From assembly GCA_900547135.1 (NCBI GenBank), contig URFJ01000080.1:1-8917 (forward strand): 8,917 bases of DNA, given 5' to 3'. Numbering within the stretch: position 1 is the first letter of the stretch; every line of letters starts with the position of its first letter. The stretch is from an uncultured Eubacteriales bacterium (GTDB taxonomy: Bacteria > Bacillota > Clostridia > Christensenellales > CAG-138). The notes beneath the pieces are model-generated. The model was not told where the DNA came from. It was given only the letters and a program-made list of their open reading frames with translations, and searched no databases. This document shows positions 1 through 6,575 of the stretch, piece after piece. The position numbers were made by a program, and so were the translations under genes.

Positions 1-1
1 A

Positions 2-592
2 GCTACAATGGAGCGCATGGAGATAATAAGGGATCTTCGTCTAGGCGAGTTCGACGTTCTTGTGGGAATAAATTTACTGAGGGAAGGCCTGGATCTGCCC
101 GAAGTGGGGCTTGTCGCCATCCTTGATGCGGACAAAGAGGGTTTTTTAAGATCGGATACCTCGCTGATCCAGACCGTCGGGCGCGCCGCCAGGAATTCTG
201 AGGGAAGGGTAATTATGTATGCCGACGAGATAACCGATTCAATGAAAAGGGCAATAGGCGAAACGGAGCGAAGGCGAAACAAGCAGAAGCAGTATAACGA
301 AGAGAATGGGATAACCCCAAGGAGCATCGTAAAGAGAGTTCATGAAGTTCTTGAGATATCCGCTTCGGCCCGCTCCAGGGCGGAGAAGCTGTCCGAAGAG
401 GAGAAGAAAGCGCGTATAAGAATACTGGAAGAAGAGATGAAGAAGGCCGTGCAGGAGCTTGAGTTTGAGCAGGCGGCAAAGCTTCGCGACAATATCTATG
501 AGCTTCAAGGTAAGGACAAGCAGGGCGTTAAGAAAACAGCCCCCGGAACGCCGGGGAGCAAGCGTGCCGCACGCCAGCGCACCAGAAAGTAA
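2..592 (+). CDS. uvrB: UvrABC system protein B, C-terminal part (5' end outside window)
   Basis: UvrB is the DNA-damage-verifying helicase-like subunit of nucleotide excision repair: it is loaded by UvrA and then recruits UvrC. The frame is open from base 2, so the gene is cut by the window edge; about 196 of the usual roughly 660 residues are present. Visible are the last helicase motifs, with DVLVGINLLREGLDLPEV followed by the QTVGRAARN arginine-finger motif (motif VI). A linker follows, then a charged coiled-coil UVR domain (around EEEMKKAVQELEFEQAAKLR) that in this family contacts UvrC. After the UVR domain is a short basic tail rich in Lys, Arg, Pro and Gly with no recognised domain. The stop is only 12 bases before uvrA, and the uvrA ribosome binding site overlaps the stop codon, so the two are probably co-transcribed. 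Identification is firm; the missing 5' part means no promoter or SOS box can be assessed. Confidence 0.97.
   Translation, partial: ATMERMEIIRDLRLGEFDVLVGINLLREGLDLPEVGLVAILDADKEGFLRSDTSLIQTVGRAARNSEGRVIMYADEITDSMKRAIGETERRRNKQKQYNEENGITPRSIVKRVHEVLEISASARSRAEKLSEEEKKARIRILEEEMKKAVQELEFEQAAKLRDNIYELQGKDKQGVKKTAPGTPGSKRAARQRTRK
541..556 (+). repeat. GC-only hairpin in the uvrB tail
   Basis: A perfect 6-bp inverted repeat, CCCCGG and CCGGGG around the loop AACG, lies inside the last codons of uvrB, 48 bases before the uvrA start. It is not followed by a T-run, so it is not an intrinsic terminator. It could slow ribosomes or protect mRNA in the uvrB-uvrA transcript, or could simply be a by-product of Pro-Gly codons. 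Confidence 0.5.
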
Positions 593-604
593 AGAGGTAA
601 AAAC

Positions 605-3430
605 GTGTTGGGCGATATCGTAATAAAAGGAGCCAGGGAGCATAACCTAAAAAACGTTGATTTGGTACTACCGCGAAACAAGCTGATAGTTTTTACAGGC
701 CTGTCGGGTTCGGGCAAGTCATCGCTTGCCTTTGATACAATATACGCGGAAGGGCAGCGGCGCTACGTTGAGTCGCTTTCATCTTACGCGCGTCAATTCT
801 TGGGCCAGATGGAAAAGCCCGATATAGACTATATTGAGGGACTGTCGCCGGCAATATCAATAGACCAGAAGAGCACGTCGAATAACCCGCGCTCAACCGT
901 AGGTACTGTTACTGAGATTAACGATTATTTGAGGCTTTTGTTTGCTAGAATAGGAAAGCCGCACTGCCCAAAATGCGGAAAGCCCATAGAACGTCAGACT
1001 GTCGACCAGGTTATAGACAAGATCAACCAGCTGCCGCAGGGAACCCGCATTCAGATTATCGCTCCAGCTGTAAGGGCCAGAAAGGGAGAACACCAGAAAC
1101 TGATTGACCGGATACGCAAGGATGGATATGTCAGGGTGAAAATTGACGGTGAGGTCTATGACATAAACGAAACTCCCCAACTTAACAAAAATATTAAGCA
1201 CACGATTGAAGTGGTGGTGGATAGGCTTATTATAAAGGAAAGCATTGACACTAGGATGTCCGACTCCCTTGAAACCGCCTTCGCATTTAGCGGAGGCCTT
1301 GCCAAACTCGATATAATAGGCGGCGAGGAAATACTTTTTTCTCAAAATTATTCATGCCCGGACTGCGGCATAAGCATAGAGGAGCTTACGCCGCGAATGT
1401 TTTCGTTCAACAATCCTTTTGGGGCGTGTCCCCACTGTACGGGTTTAGGAATGCTTATGAGGGTTGACCCATCGCTTGTAGTTCCGGACGAAAGAAGGAG
1501 TCTTCTTAATGGCGCGATAAGCGTAAGCGGCTGGCAGAGCGACAGCAGCAACACTATGGCACGGATGTATTTCACAGCGCTGTCTAAGGAATATGATTTT
1601 TCGCTGGATACGCCCTGGGCAGAGCTTTCAGAAGAGGTTAAGCGCGTTTTGCTCTATGGAACGGGCGAGCGTAAGCTGCATATAAAGTATAAGCGCGACT
1701 ATGGCAGCGGTGAATTCGACGCCGCGTTTGAAGGCGTAATCAGCAATCTTGAGCGCAGATACCATGAAACCCAATCGGATTACATGAAACGTGAGATCGA
1801 ATCCTATATGTCCCAGATTCCATGCCCTGAGTGTCATGGAAAGCGCCTTAAGCCCGAAAGTTTGGCCGTAACCGTGAATGAAAGGTCGATTGCACAGGTG
1901 AACGACCTAACGGTTTTAGACGTGCGTGCATTCATAGGCTCGCTGCGCCTTACGGACAGCCAGAGAATAATCGCTGAACAGATCATCAAGGAGATAGACT
2001 CAAGAATTGGATTCCTGATCAACGTAGGACTTGATTATCTTACGCTTTCGAGGTCGGCCGCGTCGCTGTCCGGAGGAGAGGCGCAGAGGATCAGGCTTGC
2101 CACTCAGATAGGCTCAGGCCTGGTTGGGGTGCTCTACATACTTGACGAACCCAGCATCGGACTGCATCAAAGGGATAACGAAAGGCTCTTGCGCACATTA
2201 AAGAGCATGCGCGATCTTGGAAACACGCTGATCGTTGTTGAACACGACGAGGAGACAATCCGTGAAGCGGACTATCTGGTGGATATTGGGCCTGGTGCGG
2301 GAGCACATGGAGGAGAGATAGTGGCCAAGGGCACGCTGTCGGATATAATGGAATGCAACGAGTCGATAACCGGACAATACCTGTGCGGCGAAAAGCAAAT
2401 AGATATTCCTGAAAATCGGCGCGAGCTAAATGGGAAATGGCTGTCAATACGCGGCGCTAAGGCAAATAACCTTAAAGGCATAGATGTGGATATTCCACTT
2501 GGAATGTTTACCTGCGTTACGGGAGTTTCCGGATCGGGCAAATCAAGCCTAGTAAATGAGATTATAAAAAAGACGCTTTTAAGGGAGCTTAACCGCGCCA
2601 AGACAAGGCCGGCCGAATATGGATCAATCAGTGGACTTGAACATCTTGATAAGGTAATTGATATTGACCAGTCCCCAATTGGACGGACGCCCCGAAGCAA
2701 TCCCGCGACCTATACCGGCCTTTTTGATCTTATCCGCGACCTGTTTTCAATGACACAGGACGCAAAGATGCGGGGATATACAACGAGCCGTTTCAGCTTT
2801 AACGTTAAGGGAGGCAGATGCGAAGCCTGTAAAGGGGACGGCATAATAAAAATAGAAATGCACTTTTTGCCGGATGTATACGTTCCATGCGAGGTATGTA
2901 AAGGCAAGCGGTATAACCGTGAAACGCTGGAGGTTAAGTATAAGGGGAAATCCATCTATGATGTGCTGGACATGACCGTAGAGGAGGCGCTTGGTTTTTT
3001 TTCAAGCCTGCCTAAAATTTCGCGCAAACTTCAAACCCTTTTCGATGTTGGCCTTGGCTATATTAAGCTTGGGCAGCCCTCAACCACACTATCCGGAGGT
3101 GAAGCGCAGCGCATTAAGCTTGCTACCGAGCTGTCCAGGCGAAACACTGGAAAGACATTTTATATTTTGGACGAGCCAACGACGGGACTGCACGTAGCCG
3201 ATGTGCAGAAACTATTGTATATACTGGATAGGCTGTGTGAGGGTGGAAGCTCGGTTCTGGTCATAGAACATAATCTTGAAGTGATAAAAAGAGCCGATTA
3301 CATAATAGACTTGGGCCCCGAAGGCGGCGACAGGGGAGGCGAGGTTGTTGTTTGCGGCAGGCCGGAGGAGGTAATAAACTGCCGCGAAAGCTATACCGGC
3401 CAGTATCTCAAGCCTATGCTGGAGTGTTGA
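605..3430 (+). CDS. uvrA: UvrABC system protein A (excinuclease ATPase subunit), complete
   Basis: UvrA is the damage-sensing ABC-type ATPase of nucleotide excision repair; it acts as a dimer that scans DNA and loads UvrB. The product is 941 residues, the normal family length. Two ABC modules are visible. The first has Walker A GLSGSGKSS (32-40), signature SLSGGEAQR (488-495) and Walker B YILDEPSIGLH (511-521). The second has GVSGSGKSS (640-648), TLSGGEAQR (828-836) and YILDEPTTGLH (853-863). Cysteine pairs for three zinc modules are intact: C121/C124 with C407/C410, C251/C254 with C275/C278, and C739/C742 with C762/C765. The start is GTG, supported by GAGG at 594-597 with a 7-base gap; the family sequence DIVIKGAREHNLKNV begins right after it. 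The first Q-loop region reads TEINDYLRLL, where Tyr is usual in place of Asn106. An eight-T run at 2995-3002 does not break the frame. The gene is probably transcribed with uvrB. Confidence 0.98.
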   Translation: MLGDIVIKGAREHNLKNVDLVLPRNKLIVFTGLSGSGKSSLAFDTIYAEGQRRYVESLSSYARQFLGQMEKPDIDYIEGLSPAISIDQKSTSNNPRSTVGTVTEINDYLRLLFARIGKPHCPKCGKPIERQTVDQVIDKINQLPQGTRIQIIAPAVRARKGEHQKLIDRIRKDGYVRVKIDGEVYDINETPQLNKNIKHTIEVVVDRLIIKESIDTRMSDSLETAFAFSGGLAKLDIIGGEEILFSQNYSCPDCGISIEELTPRMFSFNNPFGACPHCTGLGMLMRVDPSLVVPDERRSLLNGAISVSGWQSDSSNTMARMYFTALSKEYDFSLDTPWAELSEEVKRVLLYGTGERKLHIKYKRDYGSGEFDAAFEGVISNLERRYHETQSDYMKREIESYMSQIPCPECHGKRLKPESLAVTVNERSIAQVNDLTVLDVRAFIGSLRLTDSQRIIAEQIIKEIDSRIGFLINVGLDYLTLSRSAASLSGGEAQRIRLATQIGSGLVGVLYILDEPSIGLHQRDNERLLRTLKSMRDLGNTLIVVEHDEETIREADYLVDIGPGAGAHGGEIVAKGTLSDIMECNESITGQYLCGEKQIDIPENRRELNGKWLSIRGAKANNLKGIDVDIPLGMFTCVTGVSGSGKSSLVNEIIKKTLLRELNRAKTRPAEYGSISGLEHLDKVIDIDQSPIGRTPRSNPATYTGLFDLIRDLFSMTQDAKMRGYTTSRFSFNVKGGRCEACKGDGIIKIEMHFLPDVYVPCEVCKGKRYNRETLEVKYKGKSIYDVLDMTVEEALGFFSSLPKISRKLQTLFDVGLGYIKLGQPSTTLSGGEAQRIKLATELSRRNTGKTFYILDEPTTGLHVADVQKLLYILDRLCEGGSSVLVIEHNLEVIKRADYIIDLGPEGGDRGGEVVVCGRPEEVINCRESYTGQYLKPMLEC

Positions 3431-3448
3431 TACGGCTATAATACCGTA
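3431..3448 (+). promoter_or_regulatory. Dyad with a perfect TATAAT at its centre, ahead of the nitroreductase gene
   Basis: Right after the uvrA stop is TACGG - ctataata - CCGTA, a perfect 5-bp inverted repeat whose 8-base loop contains TATAAT (3437-3442). It could be an operator over a -10 element for the downstream gene, whose start is 27 bases away. No good -35 sits 16-18 bases upstream, so promoter activity is uncertain. A TTGATA at 3427-3432 is wrongly spaced. The dyad resembles one upstream of the rubrerythrin gene (4309-4329). Confidence 0.35.
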
Positions 3449-3475
3449 CTACCAGAATAAAAAGGGGATGTATAT

Positions 3476-4210
3476 ATGGAATATAGTATGGAACGCTGGT
3501 ACATGGTTGCTCCACAGAGGTTCTCGGTAAGAAAATATGATGGAGAACCATCTGAAGAAGAGCTTGATGCCCTTAAAGAAATTGCGAAAAGTTTTTCAAG
3601 AAACGGAGTTAGAATAGAGCTGGGCAAGGATGCGGATATATTTACACCAATTTTTCTGTGGTATGGCAAGGTTAAGGGGGCGTCGCACTATGCCGCGTTT
3701 ATAGCCGAGAAGGATACGGATCCAAGAATGATAGGCTACCTCGGGGAAGCGTTTATACTAGAATGCTGCGCCATGGGCCTTGGCACATGCTGGCTTGGAG
3801 CTTCGTACAAAAAGAAACTTGCTCAAAAGAGGACTAGGATTTTACAACAGGAGCGGGTTTCATGCATAACGCCAATAGGGTTGCCTGGAGAACAATATGC
3901 AGGTCGGCCGAGAAGATCTCTGGATAAGCTTACCGGCTTGACTCAGGATGAGCTTATTGGCCTTCCGGAATGGCAGCAGCGTGCGCTTGAATGCGCAAGA
4001 ATAGCCCCCTCGGCGGTAAATTCGCAGCCTTGGAGCTTTGAGATAGAAAACGACAAAATTATCGTGAGTTGTATATCCAAAAATTTTGGATACGGCATGC
4101 TTGACTGCGGCATCGCAATGCTTCATATTGAACTTGGGGCATCGCATTGCGATGTTTCCGGGGAGTGGAAGCTTAGGGACAGCGACGCTGTTTTCATTCC
4201 TAAACTATGA
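3476..4210 (+). CDS. Nitroreductase-family flavoprotein (TM1586-like)
   Basis: The 244-residue product resembles the putative nitroreductase group typified by Thermotoga TM1586 (Pfam TM1586_NiRdase), FMN-dependent NAD(P)H oxidoreductases of mostly unknown substrate. Family-type motifs are QRFSVRKYDGEP near the N-terminus (14-25), GEAFILECCAMGLGTCWLG (90-108), ARIAPSAVNSQPW (174-186) and a closing DCGIAMLHIELGA (210-222). The second Ala-Pro-Ser-x-x-Asn-Ser-Gln-Pro-Trp motif is the usual flavin-contacting segment of nitroreductases; here it sits in the C-terminal half, as in this subfamily. There are eight cysteines, including an adjacent pair at 97-98. The start is the ATG preceded by AAAGGGG (3461-3467) with an 8-base gap; an in-frame ATG four codons later is less well placed. 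No signal peptide or membrane segment is seen, so it is cytoplasmic. It follows uvrA by 45 bases and could be read from the uvr transcript or from its own promoter. Family assignment is good; substrate is unknown. Confidence 0.85.
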   Translation: MEYSMERWYMVAPQRFSVRKYDGEPSEEELDALKEIAKSFSRNGVRIELGKDADIFTPIFLWYGKVKGASHYAAFIAEKDTDPRMIGYLGEAFILECCAMGLGTCWLGASYKKKLAQKRTRILQQERVSCITPIGLPGEQYAGRPRRSLDKLTGLTQDELIGLPEWQQRALECARIAPSAVNSQPWSFEIENDKIIVSCISKNFGYGMLDCGIAMLHIELGASHCDVSGEWKLRDSDAVFIPKL

Positions 4211-4308
4211 TTGTCTTGAATCAAAGCGTGCTGTGAATAGGGTCCGGCTTGGTATTAAATTTAAGAAAAATAAGCGTATGGGAGACTAATTCGTAAAGAA
4301 CATACGGG

Positions 4309-4329
4309 TATATGGCTATAAACCATATA
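4309..4329. repeat. 7-bp dyad with CTATAAA centre in the nitroreductase-rubrerythrin gap
   Basis: The arms TATATGG (4309-4315) and CCATATA (4323-4329) are a perfect inverted repeat around the 7-base loop ctataaa. No T-run follows, so it is not a normal terminator of the nitroreductase gene. It lies about 30 bases upstream of the rubrerythrin -35 element, a plausible operator position. Its core, GG-CTATAA-A-CC, closely matches the dyad at 3431-3448. A weaker outer pair, CGTATG (4275-4280) and CATACG (4301-4306), lies just upstream. The rest of the 211-base gap holds no credible gene. Confidence 0.45.
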
Positions 4330-4358
4330 GAATTATCGCGGTGCATGGCGTATCTTGC

Positions 4359-4387
4359 TTGAAAAGCATTGTGTTATAATCTATAAT
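4359..4387 (+). promoter_or_regulatory. Near-consensus housekeeping promoter of the rubrerythrin gene
   Basis: TTGAAA (4359-4364) and TATAAT (4382-4387) are separated by exactly 17 bases, one mismatch from the sigma-A/sigma-70 consensus. Transcription would begin near 4394, giving a leader of about 28 bases with GGAGG at 4410-4414, 7 bases before the ATG. A second TATAAT at 4375-4380 overlaps the spacer. Two 13-base dyads cover the elements: TGCTT-gaa-AAGCA (4356-4368) over the -35 and TTATA-atc-TATAA (4374-4386) over the -10. The position suits a repressor; TTATAAT (4374-4380) equals one half-site of the PerR box, but the second half does not fit. Confidence 0.75.
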
Positions 4388-4421
4388 TAAGGTGTAGTAA
4401 ATTGTAAGAGGAGGAAATAAC

Positions 4422-4970
4422 ATGAAGAAGTATCGTTGTACAGTATGCGGCTACATACATGAGGGCGACAATCCCCCTGAATTTTGCCCGGTATGCAAAG
4501 TACCCGCCATCAAGTTTGTATTAGTAGAGGAAACCGATATGGCGTGGGCGGCTGAACACATGATAGGCGTTGCTAAAGGTGTCGATGAGACTATAATATC
4601 GGGTCTGCGCGCTAACTTTGAGGGCGAATGTACAGAGGTAGGGATGTACCTTGCCATGAGCCGGGTTGCGGATCGCGAAGGATATCCTGAAGTTGCGGAA
4701 GCATACAAACGAATAGCGTTTGAGGAGGCTGAACACGCCGCCAAGTTCGCTGAACTTCTTGGAGAGTGCGTTACAGACAGCACAATGAAGAATTTGGAGC
4801 TTAGGGTTGCGGCCGAGCATGGCGCGACTCAGGGCAAGGTTGACCTTGCCACTATGGCAAAAAAGCAGAACCTTGACGCAATCCATGATACAGTACATGA
4901 GATGGCGCGCGATGAGGCGCGCCATGGGAAGGCGTTTAAGGGACTGCTGGATAGATATTTCGGTAAATAG
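4422..4970 (+). CDS. Reverse rubrerythrin (rubredoxin domain followed by diiron ferritin-like domain)
   Basis: Rubrerythrins reduce hydrogen peroxide (and in the reverse type help remove oxygen) in the cytoplasm of anaerobes, taking electrons from NAD(P)H through rubredoxin-type partners. This 182-residue protein has the domain order of the reverse type: a rubredoxin-like Fe(SCys)4 site first, with C6-x-x-C9 and C22-x-x-C25, then a four-helix ferritin-like domain from about residue 40. Likely diiron ligands are glutamates at 69 or 72, E102-x-x-H105 in FEEAEHAAKF, E132 in AAEHGAT, and E165-x-x-H168 in RDEARHGKAF. All ligand motifs look intact, so the enzyme should be active. The start is the ATG 7 bases after a strong GGAGG. 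The gene has its own promoter (4359-4387) and terminator (5037-5083), so it is probably monocistronic. In clostridia such genes are commonly under the peroxide repressor PerR; here that is only a possibility. High confidence in the family. Confidence 0.95.
   Translation: MKKYRCTVCGYIHEGDNPPEFCPVCKVPAIKFVLVEETDMAWAAEHMIGVAKGVDETIISGLRANFEGECTEVGMYLAMSRVADREGYPEVAEAYKRIAFEEAEHAAKFAELLGECVTDSTMKNLELRVAAEHGATQGKVDLATMAKKQNLDAIHDTVHEMARDEARHGKAFKGLLDRYFGK
4902..4925 (+). repeat. Strong GC-rich hairpin inside the rubrerythrin 3' end
   Basis: ATGGCGCGC (4902-4910) and GCGCGCCAT (4917-4925) form a perfect 9-bp inverted repeat with a 6-base loop, 45 bases before the stop codon. It spans the codons for the diiron motif (MARDEARH). 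It has no T-run. The repeat of Ala-Arg codons around Asp-Glu explains part of it, but the same codons were chosen both times. Confidence 0.6.
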
Positions 4971-5033
4971 CCGCAATGTAAGCAGTTATTAGGATGTAAC
5001 TAAGGAAATATAGTAAACTAATAAGCGTTTTAT

Positions 5034-5083
5034 GGGTTTGCGGCATGGCACTAAATAGCCACGCCGCAAATTTCATATATTTT
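5034..5083 (+). terminator. Probable intrinsic terminator of the rubrerythrin gene
   Basis: TTTGCGGC (5037-5044) pairs with GCCGCAAA (5063-5070). Inside it, after one A-C mismatch, TGGC (5046-5049) pairs with GCCA (5058-5061) around an 8-base loop. Three G-U pairs can extend the base. A T-rich but interrupted stretch, TTTCATATATTTT, follows at 5071-5083. It lies 67 bases after the rubrerythrin stop. The imperfect T-tract suggests moderate rather than strong termination. Confidence 0.65.
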
Positions 5084-5116
5084 AAACATCTTTGCTAATC
5101 TAAAAATTGTTTAAAA
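5080..5116. repeat. 9-bp inverted repeat upstream of the VanW-family gene
   Basis: TTTTAAACA (5080-5088) and TGTTTAAAA (5108-5116) are perfect inverted copies separated by 19 bases, putting the arm centres 28 bp apart. The repeat starts inside the T-tract of the rubrerythrin terminator and ends 75 bases before the preferred VanW start. It could be an operator for the downstream gene. The arms are AT-rich, so chance is possible. I could not identify a well-spaced promoter in the rest of 5084-5178. Confidence 0.4.
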
Positions 5117-5178
5117 CTTTACCATAATATCAATAGTAAATCCAAGCGTGATTAGAGGAATACTATAAAAAAACGGCT

Positions 5179-5182
5179 GGAG
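5179..5182 (+). promoter_or_regulatory. Ribosome binding site that decides the VanW-protein start
   Basis: GGAG, within GGCTGGAG, directly abuts the ATG at 5183, which leaves no spacing for that codon. The in-frame ATG at 5192 is 9 bases downstream, a normal distance, so 5192 is preferred. Confidence 0.7.
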
Positions 5183-5191
5183 ATGTTGCTT

Positions 5192-6559
5192 ATGAATAGA
5201 TGGAGAACTTATACATTATTATTTATTATATTAACTATAACGATTTTGTTCGGGTGCAAAGAAGAACCTGGCGTTGATAACGATACCCTGGGAGATATGA
5301 TATCAATAGACGGGGTTGACGTGTCCGGCATGAGTCTCAGCGATGCCTATGAGTCGTTGACGTATGCGCATGAACAGATGTTGGCTGGCACAAAGTTTGT
5401 AATAAAGACGGATAAGGCGGAAACCGTCGAAATAAAGGCCTCAGAGCTTCCCTTCTCATTTAATGTTCAAAAGGCGTTGGAAGAGGCCTTCTCTTTGGAA
5501 CCTTACCAAATATCAAGCGGTGAACGAAGGATGCTGCAATGCCAGATAGCCTATAATGAGGAAGAGGGAATTAAAACAATTGACTCAAAGACAAAGAACT
5601 TATATGTAGACCCGGTGGACGCAAAGGCGGTCTATGATCCCAACGCCGCCGAGGGATTTAAATTTGTTCAGGAACAGCCTGGCCTAATGGCGGATATACA
5701 GGACATAAATATGCAGATCGCTCAATCCATGATTGAGGGAAGCATAATTGAAATAAATACAAAAATGCTTGAGGTTACTCCCAAGTATACGATAGAAATA
5801 GCAAAAATGGAAAATACCCTTGTATCCCAGTTTTCAACGTCATATGCAAAGTCACCGTATAATAACGAAAACAGGGTTTATAACATAAAAAAGGGTGCGG
5901 CACTGATAGACGGCGTCAAGCTAAATCCTGGAGAGGAATTTAACGCCAATGCTATCCTGGGTCCGAGAAACGAGAAAAACGGATGGAGGAAGGCGCCTGG
6001 CATACGAAACGGGAAATATGAACAGGAATATGGCGGCGGTATATGCCAAGTATCATCTACCCTATACAATGCCGTACTGATGGCGGATATTGAAATAACG
6101 GACAGGCAGCATCATTCATGGCCTATGGGTTACGTTCCAATAGGTCGGGACGCTACTATAAGTACAGACGGACCAAACCTGAAGTTTATAAATAACGGCA
6201 ATACCCCGATAACAATCTCCGCAAAGACGGATGATGAAAAGCTGTCGATTACAATAAGTATATACGGAACAGCCTTGAAAGACGGAATGAGCATAAAGCT
6301 ATCCTCTGCAAAGATTGATACACTGCCCGAACCCGATCCGGAGTTTGAGCTTGACAGCGGCCTTCCGTACAATACCAAGGTAAAAAAGCGCGATGGTAGG
6401 GCAGGCAGCGTGTCGGAGACGTATAAGGAATATTACGATTCCGATGGAAGATTGTTAAAGCGAAAATTAGTATCCAAAGATATATATAAGCCCATTTCAG
6501 CCATCGTTCAGGTATCTGAGGATATATACTACCAGCAGATATGGAATAACGTTGACTAA
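5192..6559 (+). CDS. VanW-family lipoprotein with C-terminal G5-like region
   Basis: The product has 455 residues from the preferred start. Residues 1-22 form a lipoprotein signal: basic MNRWR, a hydrophobic stretch, then LFGC with Cys22 as the expected lipidated residue, so it should be tethered on the outer face of the cytoplasmic membrane. ISIDGVDVSGMSLSDAYESL (37-56) and the following region to about 190, including FVQEQPGLMAD, resemble the peptidoglycan-binding-4 repeats that precede VanW domains. The VanW domain spans about 211-345, with NPGEEFNANAILGPR, YGGGICQVSSTLYNA (280-294) and HHSWPMGYVPIGRDAT. The C-terminal part (about 363-440), with YKEYYDSDGRLLKRKLVS, looks like a G5 domain. 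VanW was named from vancomycin-resistance clusters, but its biochemical role is not established, and most members have nothing to do with resistance; none of the VanA/H/X enzymes is here. An envelope role is inferred. An ATG at 5183 would add three residues but fits its ribosome site worse. Confidence 0.9.
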   Translation: MNRWRTYTLLFIILTITILFGCKEEPGVDNDTLGDMISIDGVDVSGMSLSDAYESLTYAHEQMLAGTKFVIKTDKAETVEIKASELPFSFNVQKALEEAFSLEPYQISSGERRMLQCQIAYNEEEGIKTIDSKTKNLYVDPVDAKAVYDPNAAEGFKFVQEQPGLMADIQDINMQIAQSMIEGSIIEINTKMLEVTPKYTIEIAKMENTLVSQFSTSYAKSPYNNENRVYNIKKGAALIDGVKLNPGEEFNANAILGPRNEKNGWRKAPGIRNGKYEQEYGGGICQVSSTLYNAVLMADIEITDRQHHSWPMGYVPIGRDATISTDGPNLKFINNGNTPITISAKTDDEKLSITISIYGTALKDGMSIKLSSAKIDTLPEPDPEFELDSGLPYNTKVKKRDGRAGSVSETYKEYYDSDGRLLKRKLVSKDIYKPISAIVQVSEDIYYQQIWNNVD

Positions 6560-6575
6560 AACAGGATGTTCACAA

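Noticed and set aside
2995..3002. Run of eight T inside uvrA as a possible frameshift or terminator
   Set aside because: The reading frame continues with correct UvrA sequence on both sides and no hairpin precedes the run.
3427..3432. TTGATA as a -35 for a promoter of the nitroreductase gene
   Set aside because: It ends only four bases before the TATAAT at 3437, and no other -10 is found at 16-18 bases.
4255..4264. TTAAATTTAA palindrome in the gap after the nitroreductase gene
   Set aside because: Ten bases of A and T only; expected by chance in such a gap.
4086..4289. Open frame overlapping the 3' end of the nitroreductase gene and running into the gap, possibly a frameshifted extension
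   Set aside because: The nitroreductase already ends at a normal length for its family, and the overlapping frame encodes no recognisable motif and has no ribosome site.
4986..5024. TTATTAG (4986-4992) and CTAATAA (5018-5024) inverted repeat after the rubrerythrin stop
   Set aside because: Short, AT-rich and 25 bases apart; a much better terminator hairpin follows at 5037-5070.
5192..6559. VanW domain as a sign of glycopeptide resistance
   Set aside because: There is no VanA/H/X ligase, dehydrogenase or dipeptidase and no VanRS pair here; single VanW-domain lipoproteins are common in Clostridia without resistance.
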